Origin: Methylotuvimicrobium alcaliphilum 20Z
GTDB lineage: Bacteria > Pseudomonadota > Gammaproteobacteria > Methylococcales > Methylomonadaceae
Length of the DNA stretch: 64,000 bases
Reading direction: 5' to 3'
Assembly (NCBI RefSeq): GCF_000968535.2
Contig: NC_016108.1
Coordinates: forward strand, 1-64,000
Positions 52,262 to 62,185 of this stretch are shown here, piece by piece. Positions within the stretch are counted from its first letter, which is position 1. Every line of letters begins with the position of its first letter. The notes below the pieces were generated by a model that made no database searches, was not told where the DNA came from, and was given only the letters and a program-made list of their open reading frames with translations. The translations under genes were made by a program, and so were the position numbers.

Positions 52262-52916
52262 CGCAGATCAGTCTTTTGATGATTTTATCCGGACTTCTCA
52301 CGGGCGGTTGTGCCGAAATGCTATCAAAGTTGACGGTCGGCTCGATAGGCAATCTGTCTGAGACCTCATTGATGGCCAACAAGGTCAAAGTATCCCCGTT
52401 TTGCGTCATGTTGAAATGCTTCAATGTGTTCATCCCAATCAGCACTTGTTCTATATAATCATTGATATGAGCGTCAAGATTTCTGATTACCGCATTGCCG
52501 ATCTTTAGGCTACTTATTTGTGTCTCACTGTCATAGACTTTTCCGCCGGCCGTGCTTGTTTGAATGGGACGGCCGAAAGGCAATCCCGCAGCGGTTGCCA
52601 TTTTTGTGGGAATCACGGTTTTGGTCGCGCCGGTGTCGATCATAAAGGGCATGGGAACATCATTGATCAGAGCAATTCCCCTGAAATACCCTTGCCGGTC
52701 CGTTTTCAGTACCACACCGCCGGTGATCGGCTCAATGGGAAGGGCGGCTTTGATTCGCTCTTCGGCTTGATATTTCAACAAAGCGTCGGCGCCGAACCAA
52801 AGCGTGGCCAGCATCAGCGCGGGAATAATCAGGTATTTCAGGCTTCCTCCGCCTTTTTTGGGAGGCTTCTGATTATGATATTTTTCCCTGTAATAGTCTC
52901 GATCCTGTAGTCCCAT
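52221..52916 (-). CDS. Retropepsin-like clan AA aspartic protease, membrane-anchored
   Basis: The 231-residue protein has an N-terminal basic region, one membrane helix (LKYLIIPALMLATLWFGADAL) and a retropepsin-type domain with the catalytic motif PFMIDTGATKTVIP (Asp in DTGA). The flap-like and second halves follow (IGNAVIRNLDAHINDYIEQVLIGMNTLKHF). It fits the TIGR02281-type family and would face the periplasm, acting as a dimer. Its role is unknown. It starts one base after the stop of the next gene on the same strand. Confidence 0.85.
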   Translation of the reverse strand: MGLQDRDYYREKYHNQKPPKKGGGSLKYLIIPALMLATLWFGADALLKYQAEERIKAALPIEPITGGVVLKTDRQGYFRGIALINDVPMPFMIDTGATKTVIPTKMATAAGLPFGRPIQTSTAGGKVYDSETQISSLKIGNAVIRNLDAHINDYIEQVLIGMNTLKHFNMTQNGDTLTLLAINEVSDRLPIEPTVNFDSISAQPPVRSPDKIIKRLICDENQNCKTTYSDR

Positions 52917-53216
52917 TTACGGTTCCCATGTTGGTAACGCTCGCCATAATGCGCTAATTATCACCGAGGAAGCATCATTTGGGTGAGAAGTGCCGCACGA
53001 TGCCAGCAATTTACTACCGGGCTCATGCAATCTAAACGCATTCCGGATCGCCAAACCAAGCCCGAAGTGTAAATCGAATAGTTTATCCTTCGGCATCACC
53101 GCAATCTCGAATTTTTCTTCGACGCTCAATAACCCCAGAAGCATTTCAACGGCCTCCGCCACCGTTTCAGGGGGGGTAAGTATGTGCCCAAACAAGCTTG
53201 TCCAAATTTTAGTCAA
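52917..53216 (-). CDS. DUF6794-like small protein
   Basis: The 99-residue protein has PPETVAEAVEMLLGLLSVEEKFEIAVMP, DKLFDLHFGLGLAIRNAF and HPNDASSVIISALW, as in DUF6794 proteins of unknown function. The only good start is TTG at 53216. It directly precedes the retropepsin-like gene, with one base between. Confidence 0.65.
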   Translation of the reverse strand: MTKIWTSLFGHILTPPETVAEAVEMLLGLLSVEEKFEIAVMPKDKLFDLHFGLGLAIRNAFRLHEPGSKLLASCGTSHPNDASSVIISALWRALPTWEP

Positions 53217-53273
53217 AATTCTAAAACCTTGAAGCTAAAAGTGTGCAAAGCGAATATGACGAGTTAATGACAA

Positions 53274-53300
53274 GGTTATCCACAGATTTTGTGGATAACC
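53274..53300. promoter_or_regulatory. Inverted pair of consensus DnaA boxes
   Basis: TTATCCACA and its complement TGTGGATAA face each other in GGTTATCCACA-5-TGTGGATAACC. Both match the DnaA box consensus exactly. It is also a strong hairpin 3 bases after the minus-strand gene at 53303, so it may be a terminator. Either function is possible. Confidence 0.65.
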
Positions 53301-53302
53301 CA

Positions 53303-53917
53303 TCATTCAATCGAACCTGTCCATGGCTCAAATACACTGTGCTTGAGCAGCGTGCATTCAACAATGAATTCTGAAAATGGGTGCCTGCGCTTGGCGTCTG
53401 TGCGGACAATCTCGGTAAATTTTTCCCTGGTTCGGTCTCTAGTTACCCATGATTGAGTTAGCCCTAATTCGGCACATAATGGCTCCTGAATAAATGGTGT
53501 TTCGTCTAAAAGTATCCGGTCAATTTTCATGTCATAGTAAATATTGGGGATGGTCTCATCCGGATTGATATATTGGTGGATCGGGAAGGGATCAAAACCC
53601 AAGCAGACTTCGCCTGTACACCAATCGCCCTTTTTCAGGTTTATATTAGTGTTGTTTTGGAATATGAAGAAACCGACGTCAATAACGATCACTTGCTTGT
53701 CGCGAAACACCACCTCGCCAATGATTTGATAGTTCGATTGTTTAAGCTGGATCGCTTTTTTCTCGTAGACCGAAACCTTCTTGAGGCTTTTGGTGGAGAA
53801 CTCAATCGCCGTGTCGTCCTCTACTTGATTGACCTCAATATCGCATCGCTCACCGGACTGAATGATCCAGCCTTCCAAAGAAAGGCAAAGTTTGTTGGTC
53901 GATAAAGATTCGAGCAT
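53303..53917 (-). CDS. Hypothetical protein
   Basis: The 204-residue protein is of no recognised family. It has a beta-rich N-terminal half (LSLEGWIIQSGERCDIEVNQVED, IIGEVVFRDKQVIVIDVGFFIF) and a mixed C-terminal half. It has no signal peptide or membrane helix. The following 27-bp hairpin with DnaA-box arms may end its transcript. Confidence 0.55.
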   Translation of the reverse strand: MLESLSTNKLCLSLEGWIIQSGERCDIEVNQVEDDTAIEFSTKSLKKVSVYEKKAIQLKQSNYQIIGEVVFRDKQVIVIDVGFFIFQNNTNINLKKGDWCTGEVCLGFDPFPIHQYINPDETIPNIYYDMKIDRILLDETPFIQEPLCAELGLTQSWVTRDRTREKFTEIVRTDAKRRHPFSEFIVECTLLKHSVFEPWTGSIE

Positions 53918-53979
53918 ATTCCGGATTGTTCCATAAAATCATTTCAAACACACCAATCCAACTTTGGCGAAGCGGCAGT

Positions 53980-54297
53980 CTAGGTTGTTCTGCTGTGATC
54001 GCGCGAAGAGCAATTACCTTCTTTGCCCCTTTTGGTTTCGTCGTTCATATAAATGAGCCCATACCGCATCATATTTTTGACGCCGGCCGGCGTCATTTCG
54101 ATTTCCAAGCGCTTCAAAGCCTCACTGATCACGTCGGCATAGCCGGTTTTATCGTTGCCGGTTTCACTCATCTGCTCGATCAGCCGTTGCAGGCGAAGGC
54201 TATCCTCAGCGGGGAGCCAACAGGAAATTCTCGATGCTCCGGATTGCATCCGGGATTCACGAAACCGTTTTTGCTTCTCTCGATTTGAAATGGCCAT
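53980..54297 (-). CDS. Small RHH-like plasmid DNA-binding protein
   Basis: The 105-residue basic protein starts NREKQKRFRESRMQSGASRISCWLPAEDSLRLQRLIEQM, the form of small ribbon-helix-helix or plasmid control proteins, with a helical C-terminal part (YADVISEALKRLEIEM). A DNA-binding role is likely. The ATG at 54297 is used. It lies 60 bases upstream of the unrelated minus-strand gene. Confidence 0.6.
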   Translation of the reverse strand: MAISNREKQKRFRESRMQSGASRISCWLPAEDSLRLQRLIEQMSETGNDKTGYADVISEALKRLEIEMTPAGVKNMMRYGLIYMNDETKRGKEGNCSSRDHSRTT

Positions 54298-54645
54298 GTT
54301 TAGGTTACCGATAACTTGGGATGGGTTAGCGCTACCTAATTATGCGAATAAATTCTAATGTTAGCCGACCGAATCAGTTTTGCCAATTTTGGGTGGGAAT
54401 AGGGGAAACTGAGGGTAAAATTCCTAAAACAAAAATTTTAGTAATTTTTTATTCCCAGGCACTCCCGAAATTGTGTTTTCGTGTTCCCTAATAGGCTTTT
54501 TTGCATGAAACCTGGAATTTTACGTTTTGGTATTTTAAGTCTAATGCTACAAAATAGTCATTTTAGTAAATTCTGTTTCCGGCCGAAACGACCGGAAAGC
54601 CGCCGAAAACCGCTAACAGGTTTCGAACGAGCGGATGGAGGAGAG
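54298..54645. other. Gene-free interval, promoter of the recombinase
   Basis: About 350 bases without a gene. It is AT-rich and divergently placed between the RHH-like gene and the recombinase. A reading frame from 54481 extends upstream of the true start but lacks a ribosome site. Confidence 0.55.
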
Positions 54646-55578
54646 ATGGCTAATTCGATTGAATTGAAGTTCAAGAAAATCCAAAAAGAGTTTCTTGAGT
54701 TTTTAAAGTTCACCAAGGGCCACGCCGACACGACTTGCTACAACTACAACAGCGATTTGAACATCTGGATCGCCTGGCTGACCGAAGAGGGTAAGGACTG
54801 GCGCAAATGCCAGCCCCTCGACACCGAGCATTTCGTTTCGTACCTGGCCAAAAACAAAGTCGGTCCCCACGCGATCGCCCGGAAGATTTCCTGCCTGTCC
54901 ACCTTTTATAAATGGGCCAAGCGCAATAACCACGTCGAGGAAGATCCGATCTACCAGATCGAGAAGCCGAAACGCCCCCGGCGGATGCCGGTTTGGTTGG
55001 AAACTGAAGAACAAGATGCGTTCACCAAAGCCGTCCGCAATTACGACGACATTCCGGACAACATTTATGGCCGTAGCAAGCCCTCGTCAATCAAGATTCG
55101 TCAGCGTTATGAATTACTGTTTGAGTTGATCCAAAAGTCCGGATTGAGGATCAGCGAAGCCTTGAGTCTGAAATCCGCCGACGTTCGGGTGGTCGACGGC
55201 GTGGCCAAATCGGTGCGGGTGATAGGGAAGGGCAACAAGGAACGGCAAGTTCCGCTCCCGGAAAGTTTCGGCCGGGTTCTGGCGTTGTCGATCGCCGACA
55301 AGTACCGCGATGAATTCCTGTTCGCGAAAAAACCGGGCTGTCGGCCGGTTAGCCATCATGCCGCGCGGGCCTATCTTAAGAAGATGATCGACAAGGCCGG
55401 CATTGAAAAGAAGGTTACGCCGCACAAGCTCCGACATACTTATGCCACGAGGCTCTTGGAAAAGGACGTGCAGCTGGTGGACATTCAGACGCTGTTGGGC
55501 CATGAAAGCATTGCCACGACGCAGATTTACACGCATGCGGGGCAGGAGCGGTTATCTAAGCTGGTGGCGGATATTTGA
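54646..55578 (+). CDS. Tyrosine recombinase/integrase (XerC-like)
   Basis: From the ATG at 54646 (GGAGGAGAG directly upstream) the product is 310 residues. It has the SAM-like N-terminal core-binding domain (FLKFTKGHADTTCYNYNSDL) and the catalytic domain with Arg in SGLRISEAL, HKLRHTYATRL (His, Arg), GHESIATTQIYTH (His and nucleophilic Tyr). It could resolve plasmid multimers or mobilise the defence block downstream. No attachment repeats were found by eye. Confidence 0.92.
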   Translation: MANSIELKFKKIQKEFLEFLKFTKGHADTTCYNYNSDLNIWIAWLTEEGKDWRKCQPLDTEHFVSYLAKNKVGPHAIARKISCLSTFYKWAKRNNHVEEDPIYQIEKPKRPRRMPVWLETEEQDAFTKAVRNYDDIPDNIYGRSKPSSIKIRQRYELLFELIQKSGLRISEALSLKSADVRVVDGVAKSVRVIGKGNKERQVPLPESFGRVLALSIADKYRDEFLFAKKPGCRPVSHHAARAYLKKMIDKAGIEKKVTPHKLRHTYATRLLEKDVQLVDIQTLLGHESIATTQIYTHAGQERLSKLVADI

Positions 55579-55586
55579 GGTGAAAC

Positions 55587-55835
55587 ATGAATCGCATCTA
55601 CCTGGAACGCCACGATCCCGACCAAAACATGCACCGGTTCTATCAGATGTTTGTTTCACCCGGCTTAGACGGTGATTGGTCGTTGGTCCGGGAATGGGGC
55701 CGGGTAGGATCGCCCGGAACAGTCCGGAAGGATTGGTTCGATACCGAACCGGAAGCATTGGAAGCCGCTGGGAAAGTTTTTGATGCCAAGAAGAAAAAGG
55801 GTTACCGGGTCATTATTGAGAAGTTGATATCGTGA
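55587..55835 (+). CDS. WGR-domain protein
   Basis: The 82-residue protein is essentially one WGR domain: NMHRFYQMFV..DWSLVREWGRVGSPGTVRKDWFD, with the WGR-type signature EWGRVG. WGR domains bind nucleic acids and occur with DNA repair or RNA-linked proteins. It starts 8 bases after the recombinase stop, so it is co-transcribed. The paired role is unknown. Confidence 0.85.
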   Translation: MNRIYLERHDPDQNMHRFYQMFVSPGLDGDWSLVREWGRVGSPGTVRKDWFDTEPEALEAAGKVFDAKKKKGYRVIIEKLIS

Positions 55836-56017
55836 CCTAATCAAATACAAAGATCTTGAGCCGAAGACTTTTTTCAAGTTTGTTCTCAAAACAAATCTGA
55901 CTTATGCAAGTTATTGCCATTTTATACGAGTCATTACTGATTTAGAGCTTTTGGAGCTATACTATCTAGCTTGCAATTACCACTATCCCTTTAATTCATA
56001 TTTGATTCCCAAAGACG
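55836..56017. other. Promoter region of the defence operon
   Basis: AT-rich 180 bases leading to the HTH gene. No operator was identified. Confidence 0.45.
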
Positions 56018-56218
56018 ATGGAAGACAGATGGCTTTCCGTAGAAGAAATTTGTGACTACCTCGGTATCAAGCGGGATACGGTTTACAAGTGGATTAATGA
56101 AAAATCGATGCCAGCGCATCGAGTGGGGCGTCTTTGGAAATTCAAAAAAGAGCAAGTCGATGCATGGGTTGAGGCGGGTGGTGCAGCGGAGAGCAACAAG
56201 AAGGACTCGAATAAATGA
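56018..56218 (+). CDS. HTH excisionase-type DNA-binding protein
   Basis: The 66-residue MerR/excisionase-like protein has RWLSVEEICDYLGIKRDTVYKWINEK and PAHRVGRLWKFKKEQVDAWVE, the usual helix-turn-helix of such proteins. It overlaps the helicase gene by four bases (ATGA), so it is coupled to the defence operon and probably regulates it. Confidence 0.9.
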   Translation: MEDRWLSVEEICDYLGIKRDTVYKWINEKSMPAHRVGRLWKFKKEQVDAWVEAGGAAESNKKDSNK

Positions 56219-59200
56219 GGATCATCGATAACATCAATTCTTTGCTAGGCGACGATCTTAAGGCGTCTATTTCCCCCAAATCCAAGTTGAAGATTGCAGC
56301 ATCATGCTTCTCAATTTATGCCTATGAAGCCTTGAAGACAGAGGTCTCAAAAATTGAGACCTTAGAATTCATTTTTACGGCTCCGACTTTTGTACCTAAC
56401 GAAGTTACGGATAAATTTAAAAAGGAACGCCGAGAGTTTTTTATACCTAAGGCTGACCGTGAACGTAGTCTGTACGGTTCTGAATTTGAAATTCAACTTC
56501 GCAACAAACTGACTCAGCGGGCTATTGCACGCGAATGTGCCGAATGGATGCGAAGAAAGGCTAAATTCCGCTCCAATAAAACCAAGTCACCAATGCAACA
56601 GTTTGCCTGTGTACAGGGCTCAGGACATGACGTTGCGTATATGCCACTACATGGTTTTACTGCCGTGGATTTGGGGTATCAGCGAGGAGATGCCGTTTCG
56701 AATATCGTTAACCGGGTTGATGAAACCGCCTTTACGACGACCTACCTCCAGCTTTTTGACCAAATTTGGAACGACCCTGACAAACTTGAAGATGTTACCG
56801 CCGCGATCTGTGATCATATTGCATCGGTCTATCAGGAAAATTCGCCTGAGCGTATCTATTTCCTGATGCTCTACAATATCTTTAGCGATTTCCTTAATGA
56901 TATCGACGAAGATGTTTTGCCGAACGATCTCACGGGCTATCAGGATACGTTAGTCTGGAACAAGCTCTTCAATTTTCAACATGATGCCGCCATAGGCATT
57001 ATCAACAAACTGGAAACCTATAACGGTTGTATCCTGGCCGACAGTGTGGGGCTTGGTAAAACATTCACGGCCTTGGCCGTTATCAAATACTACGAGCTTA
57101 GAAATCGGTCTGTGCTCGTTTTGTGTCCGAAGAAACTTGCGGACAACTGGCTAAATTACAATAGCAATCTTACAACTAATATTTTCTCCAAGGATCGTTT
57201 CAATTACGACGTTCTTTGTCACACGGACTTATCTCGTACCTCGGGTGAATCATTTGGCATTCCTCTGAACCGCATCAACTGGGGTAACTATGATCTGGTT
57301 GTAATAGACGAGTCGCATAATTTTCGGAACAACGATGCGGTTAAAGACAGAGAAACTCGCTATCAAAAACTGATGAATCAGGTTGTTCGCCAAGGCGTTA
57401 AAACCAAAGTTCTCATGCTGTCTGCTACCCCGGTTAATAATCGCTTCAATGATCTGCGCAACCAACTGGCCCTGGCTTACGAAGGTGAATCCGAAAATCT
57501 CAGCAAAAAGCTACGCACTGGCAGAAGCGTGGAAGAAATCTTCCGGAACGCACAAACAGTATTTAATCAATGGTCAAAATTACCCATAGAAAGTCGCACA
57601 GCACGGGCCATTCTGGAGGCCCTTGATTTCGACTTTTTTGAGCTATTGGATAGTGTCACCATTGCTCGTTCGCGTAAGCACATTCAGACCTTTTACGATA
57701 CCAGTGACATAGGCCAGTTCCCTGAGCGCCGAAAGCCCCTGTCGTTCCATTCTCCGCTTACCGGTCGCATGGACGTAATGAATTTCAACGAGATTTTTGA
57801 ACAGCTATCGCTGCTCAAACTCGCCGTCTATGCTCCAATCAGTTACATATTGCCCAGTCGTCTTAAAAAGTATGAAGATTTGTACGACACGCAAATTGAA
57901 GGTGGTAAAGGGAAACTGAAGCAAGCGGATCGCGAACGGAGTCTTCAGGCACTGATGACGACTAATCTGCTCAAGCGTCTTGAAAGCTCCGTCGAGGCCT
58001 TTCGTCTTACCCTGCAAAGTTTACATAACAACCACACTCGCACCTTGACTAAAATCGATTCATTCAAGGTTTCTGGTAGCGAAAGTAGTGTTTCCGACTG
58101 GACCGATAGCCTGGCTAATCTGGATGCCGAAGAAGATGATATCCCCGGTTTAGATGACAACTCGATTGGCGGCAAGGTCAAAATTAATCTTGCCGACATG
58201 GATCTGCCCTCATGGGAACATGATTTAAACGGCGATCTGGAGGTCATTAATACCTTGTTGGACTCAATGGCAAAAGTCACTCCAGAGGACGATGCCAAGT
58301 TGCAACACCTCAAGAACCTTATCCTGGGTAAGATTGAAAACCCGATTAATGACGGTAATAGAAAAGTCCTGCTCTTCACTGCCTTTGCAGATACGGCCAA
58401 TTATCTATACAACAATTTGGCCAGTCATCTTCTGGCCACAAAGGGGCTGCATACGGGAAAAGTCACTGGCAAGGATTCGCCTAAATCAACGCTCAAGAAG
58501 AGCTACGATTTTCAGTCGTTGCTGACGCTTTTCTCGCCCCGTGCCAAGGAAAAGGCACAAGTGCTGCCAGAGGAACCGGCCGAGATAGACCTATTGATTG
58601 GCACCGACTGTATTTCAGAAGGCCAAAACCTTCAGGACTGCGATTATTTGATCAACTACGATATTCACTGGAACCCGGTTCGCATTATCCAGCGTTTTGG
58701 CCGTATCGACCGCATTGGCTCTATCAATCAGACCATTCAGTTGGTGAACTATTGGCCCGATATTTCACTGGACGAATACATAAATCTCAAAGAACGAGTC
58801 GAAAATCGAATGATGATTGCCGACGTGACGGCTACTGGTGATGACAACGTACTTACGGCAAAAAGCAGCGAGGTTTCTTACCGGAAAGAGCAGCTTCGGC
58901 GTTTGCAGGATGAAGTGATTGAACTTGAGGATCTAAAGACCGGCGTATCCATCACTGATCTTGGCCTAAACGACTTCCGGATGGATTTACTGAACTATGT
59001 AAAAACCAATGGCGATCTCGCAAATGTGCCCAATGGCATGCATGCGGTTGTTCCGGCTAAGCCGGAACTGGGTTTGCACCCTGGTGTAATCTTCGCACTG
59101 CGCAACCTTAACCATGCCGTTAATATCAATCAGCAGAATAGGCTGCATCCCTATTACCTGATCTATATTGCCGTCGATGGGCAAATTATCGCCAACCATA

Positions 59201-59487
59201 CCGAGGTTAAATCGCTGCTCGACCTGGTGCGATCCAGCTGCAAAGGTCAGTCCGAACCCATTCAGACGATCTGTCATTTATTTAATCAGCAGACAGATGA
59301 AGGCCGTAACATGAAAGCCTGTTCCGACCTGCTTAGTGCGGCCATTCGCTCAATGATCGACGTCAAGGAAGAAAAGGATATTGATAGCCTATTTTCCGGC
59401 GGCAGGACCACGGCGCTGGTGAACACCATTGCCGGGCTCGATGATTTCGAACTTGTGGCTTTTCTCGTGGTGCAGGAGCAAGGATAA
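56215..59487 (+). CDS. SNF2-like helicase with degenerate PLD-like N-terminus
   Basis: The 1,090-residue protein has an N-terminal part of about 270 residues that resembles a phospholipase D-like/nuclease fold (KLKIAASCFSIYAYEAL) without the HKD motif. The helicase has Walker A GLGKTFTAL near residue 278, DESH near 365, SATPVNNRF, GTDCISEGQNLQ near 795 and QRFGRIDRIGS near 826. It would translocate on duplex DNA. It is tightly coupled to the HTH gene upstream and to the DUF4391 gene downstream (5 bases between). It is probably the motor of the defence module. Confidence 0.93.
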   Translation: MRIIDNINSLLGDDLKASISPKSKLKIAASCFSIYAYEALKTEVSKIETLEFIFTAPTFVPNEVTDKFKKERREFFIPKADRERSLYGSEFEIQLRNKLTQRAIARECAEWMRRKAKFRSNKTKSPMQQFACVQGSGHDVAYMPLHGFTAVDLGYQRGDAVSNIVNRVDETAFTTTYLQLFDQIWNDPDKLEDVTAAICDHIASVYQENSPERIYFLMLYNIFSDFLNDIDEDVLPNDLTGYQDTLVWNKLFNFQHDAAIGIINKLETYNGCILADSVGLGKTFTALAVIKYYELRNRSVLVLCPKKLADNWLNYNSNLTTNIFSKDRFNYDVLCHTDLSRTSGESFGIPLNRINWGNYDLVVIDESHNFRNNDAVKDRETRYQKLMNQVVRQGVKTKVLMLSATPVNNRFNDLRNQLALAYEGESENLSKKLRTGRSVEEIFRNAQTVFNQWSKLPIESRTARAILEALDFDFFELLDSVTIARSRKHIQTFYDTSDIGQFPERRKPLSFHSPLTGRMDVMNFNEIFEQLSLLKLAVYAPISYILPSRLKKYEDLYDTQIEGGKGKLKQADRERSLQALMTTNLLKRLESSVEAFRLTLQSLHNNHTRTLTKIDSFKVSGSESSVSDWTDSLANLDAEEDDIPGLDDNSIGGKVKINLADMDLPSWEHDLNGDLEVINTLLDSMAKVTPEDDAKLQHLKNLILGKIENPINDGNRKVLLFTAFADTANYLYNNLASHLLATKGLHTGKVTGKDSPKSTLKKSYDFQSLLTLFSPRAKEKAQVLPEEPAEIDLLIGTDCISEGQNLQDCDYLINYDIHWNPVRIIQRFGRIDRIGSINQTIQLVNYWPDISLDEYINLKERVENRMMIADVTATGDDNVLTAKSSEVSYRKEQLRRLQDEVIELEDLKTGVSITDLGLNDFRMDLLNYVKTNGDLANVPNGMHAVVPAKPELGLHPGVIFALRNLNHAVNINQQNRLHPYYLIYIAVDGQIIANHTEVKSLLDLVRSSCKGQSEPIQTICHLFNQQTDEGRNMKACSDLLSAAIRSMIDVKEEKDIDSLFSGGRTTALVNTIAGLDDFELVAFLVVQEQG

Positions 59488-59492
59488 CAACT

Positions 59493-60194
59493 ATGCTCTT
59501 CGACTATCCAAAAAGCGCCGCCTTCGGTCGTGTGCTGCCCAAGAACAAAATCTATGAGCATGCAAATCCGAGCGCTGCGGTAAAAGAGCTTTTTGTTCGC
59601 CAGGTGGAAAGGATCGTTTGGCAGTACAAATTGGCTCCCGATACCATCAACTTGAAAGAAACGTCGTTTGTCCCTGAAATCCAGATTTTTAGCGTGACTC
59701 TCAAGGATGGAGAGCTGAAACATGATGTACTGCGTTGCATTGACCAGGCAATTCCTTTTCCGATTTTCTTTGAGCTGAGTTTTGACGGAAATATCAAAGC
59801 TATCGCGGCCTTCAAACGGCCTAGCGAAGCGGACGGATCGAAATGGGTGATTAGCGACTATTTTGAGACCGCTTGGTTTCTAAGCGATGAGCCACGTCGA
59901 CCGTTGCCGATGGCTTTCGATCTTGAAGCATTATACGCGCATTTTTTGGGGCCTTTGATGCCTTACCCAGCCCTGATAGGAGAGGGATTACGGGCGCGTG
60001 TTGAAAGGATGGATCAAATTCGCTTCAAACAACGGGAGCTGGAAAAATGCGAGGCCCGTCTGCGCAAAGAAAAACAATTCAATCGCAAAGTCGCGATTAA
60101 TGCGGAACTCCGCAACCTGAAACAAGAACTAGAAACTATGACCCGCCCCCTCCCTGTAAGTGGGTCGGCAGTCACCTCTAAAGGACGATTATGA
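59493..60194 (+). CDS. DUF4391-domain protein
   Basis: The 233-residue protein has the DUF4391 pattern: KNKIYEHANPSAAVKELFVRQVERI, VWQYKLAPDTINLKET, IQIFSVTLKDGELKHDVLRCIDQAIPFPIFFEL, and a C-terminal coiled coil. DUF4391 genes recur next to helicases and type III restriction genes in defence islands. The biochemical role is not known to me. It overlaps the mod gene start by four bases. Confidence 0.88.
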   Translation: MLFDYPKSAAFGRVLPKNKIYEHANPSAAVKELFVRQVERIVWQYKLAPDTINLKETSFVPEIQIFSVTLKDGELKHDVLRCIDQAIPFPIFFELSFDGNIKAIAAFKRPSEADGSKWVISDYFETAWFLSDEPRRPLPMAFDLEALYAHFLGPLMPYPALIGEGLRARVERMDQIRFKQRELEKCEARLRKEKQFNRKVAINAELRNLKQELETMTRPLPVSGSAVTSKGRL

Positions 60195-62173
60195 TGGAAA
60201 AAATGAAAATGCACTCCCCGAACCTGACACAGGACAACATCACCCGTATTAAGGAGCTGTTTCCCGGTTGTGTGACTGAAGCCTATGACGAAAACGGCAC
60301 GCTAAAACTAGCGGTGGATTTTGACCAACTGCGGCAGGAATTGTCGGAATCCATCGTTGAGGGTCCGCAAGAACGCTATCACCTCAATTGGCCAGGGAAA
60401 CGGGAAGCACTGCTCACCGCCAACGCCCCCATCGCCAAGACCCTGCGCCCCTGCCGGGGGGAGAGTGTGGATTTTGATACCACGAAGAACCTGTTTATAG
60501 AGGGCGACAACCTGGAGGCCTTGAAGCTGCTCCAGGAGACCTACCTCGGCAAGGTCAAGATGATCTATATCGATCCGCCGTACAACACGGGGAATGATTT
60601 TATCTACGAGGATGACTTTGCTGAGAACTCAGAAGAGTTCCTGAAAAGGTCAAACCAGAAGGATGAAGAAGGCAATCGTCTCGTGGCGAATACAGAGGCC
60701 AATGGGAGGTTTCACTCTGACTGGCTTTCCATGATTTATGCACGACTGAAACTGGCGAGAAACTTATTGAGCGATAATGGTTCCATCATACTCAGCATCG
60801 ATGATGCTGAGTATGAGAATCTGAAAAAATGCATGGATGAGATATATGGACTTGATAACTATTTGGCCACTTTAGTCTGGGATAAAAATAGAAAGAATGA
60901 TGCAAAGTATTTTTCTGTTGGCCATGAATATATGCTCATTTATTCAAAGTCATCACAGAGGCTCTTGGAAGATGGGGTGATTTTTCGTGAGCCAAAGGAA
61001 GGAATTGATGAGATTAGAGCTTTCTACACAGAATTAAAAATGAAGTATGGCGATGATAATGAAGCTGTCCAGCTTGAATGGCGAAAGTACTTCAACTCAT
61101 TGTCTTCGGATGATCCAAAAAAGCTGCTCGGGCGATTTTCAAAAATTGACAGCAAAGGCCCTTTCCGAGATGACGGTAATATCTCCTGGCCAGGGGGAGG
61201 GGGGCCAAAATACGACGTTGTTCATCCTGAAACTGGCAAGAAGTGTAAGGTTCCTGATGGAGGGTGGCGATACGGAACGCCTAAAAGATTTTGGGAAGAA
61301 GTAGCTTCTGGAAAAGTTGTATTTGGGCCTGATGAATCTACTCTACCCCGTCAGTGCAGGTATTTATTTGAGTCTGAGGGGCAAGTTATGCGTTCTGTTC
61401 ATTACAGTTACGCGCAAACTGCGACGATGAAATTTAACGAGATAATGGGTCAAAGAATATTCGAGAACCCCAAAAGCTACTCTGACATTCAAAGAATGAT
61501 TAGATACCTTACCAATGGCAATGACTTGGTAGTTGATTTTTTTGCTGGTTCAGCAACTACTGCCCATTCTGTTGTTGCACAAAATTCCGAAGATGGCGGC
61601 AATCGCAAATTCATTATGGTTCAACTTCCCGAACTATGCGATCAAAAGTCCGAAGCATTCAAATCAGGCTATAAAACCATCGCTGAAATTAGCAAAGAAC
61701 GCATCCGCCGGGTTGGCAAGAAAATTCTGGAAGGCGGATGTCATGAAGGCTGGAACAAGGACATCGGCTTCCGCGTTCTCAAGATCGACTCATCCAACAT
61801 GGCCGAGGTCTACTACACCCCAGATGCCATAAACCAAGGTCAGGTCGATGCCTTTGTCGATAACATCAAGCCAGATCGCAAGCCGGAAGATCTGCTCTTT
61901 CAGGTGTTGCTTGATTGGGGCGTTGATTTGTCGCTGCCTATTCGCAAGGAAACCATTCAAGGGAAGTCGGTCTTCTATGTCAATCACCCCCCCTATGATC
62001 TGATTGCTTGTTTTGACGATGGTGTAAACGAAGAGCTGGTCAAGGAGCTGGCTCGGTCCGAGGCTTTGCGTGTCGTATTCCGTGACAATGGTTTCGTGTC
62101 TGATTCCGTAAAAATCAACGTCGAACAGATTTTCAAACAGTTGTCTCCGGGCACCGAAGTGAAATCAATTTAA
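60191..62173 (+). CDS. mod: Type III restriction-modification methyltransferase subunit (Mod)
   Basis: The 660-residue protein has the DPPYNTG motif (Asp near residue 128) before the SAM-binding motif DFFAGSATTAHSV near 449, the order of beta-class N6-adenine methyltransferases used in type III systems. A target recognition region lies between them. It methylates one strand of an asymmetric site and, with Res, forms the restriction enzyme. The recognition sequence cannot be read from the protein. It lies 12 bases upstream of res. Confidence 0.95.
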   Translation: MMEKMKMHSPNLTQDNITRIKELFPGCVTEAYDENGTLKLAVDFDQLRQELSESIVEGPQERYHLNWPGKREALLTANAPIAKTLRPCRGESVDFDTTKNLFIEGDNLEALKLLQETYLGKVKMIYIDPPYNTGNDFIYEDDFAENSEEFLKRSNQKDEEGNRLVANTEANGRFHSDWLSMIYARLKLARNLLSDNGSIILSIDDAEYENLKKCMDEIYGLDNYLATLVWDKNRKNDAKYFSVGHEYMLIYSKSSQRLLEDGVIFREPKEGIDEIRAFYTELKMKYGDDNEAVQLEWRKYFNSLSSDDPKKLLGRFSKIDSKGPFRDDGNISWPGGGGPKYDVVHPETGKKCKVPDGGWRYGTPKRFWEEVASGKVVFGPDESTLPRQCRYLFESEGQVMRSVHYSYAQTATMKFNEIMGQRIFENPKSYSDIQRMIRYLTNGNDLVVDFFAGSATTAHSVVAQNSEDGGNRKFIMVQLPELCDQKSEAFKSGYKTIAEISKERIRRVGKKILEGGCHEGWNKDIGFRVLKIDSSNMAEVYYTPDAINQGQVDAFVDNIKPDRKPEDLLFQVLLDWGVDLSLPIRKETIQGKSVFYVNHPPYDLIACFDDGVNEELVKELARSEALRVVFRDNGFVSDSVKINVEQIFKQLSPGTEVKSI

Positions 62174-62185
62174 GGAGGGCTTGGC

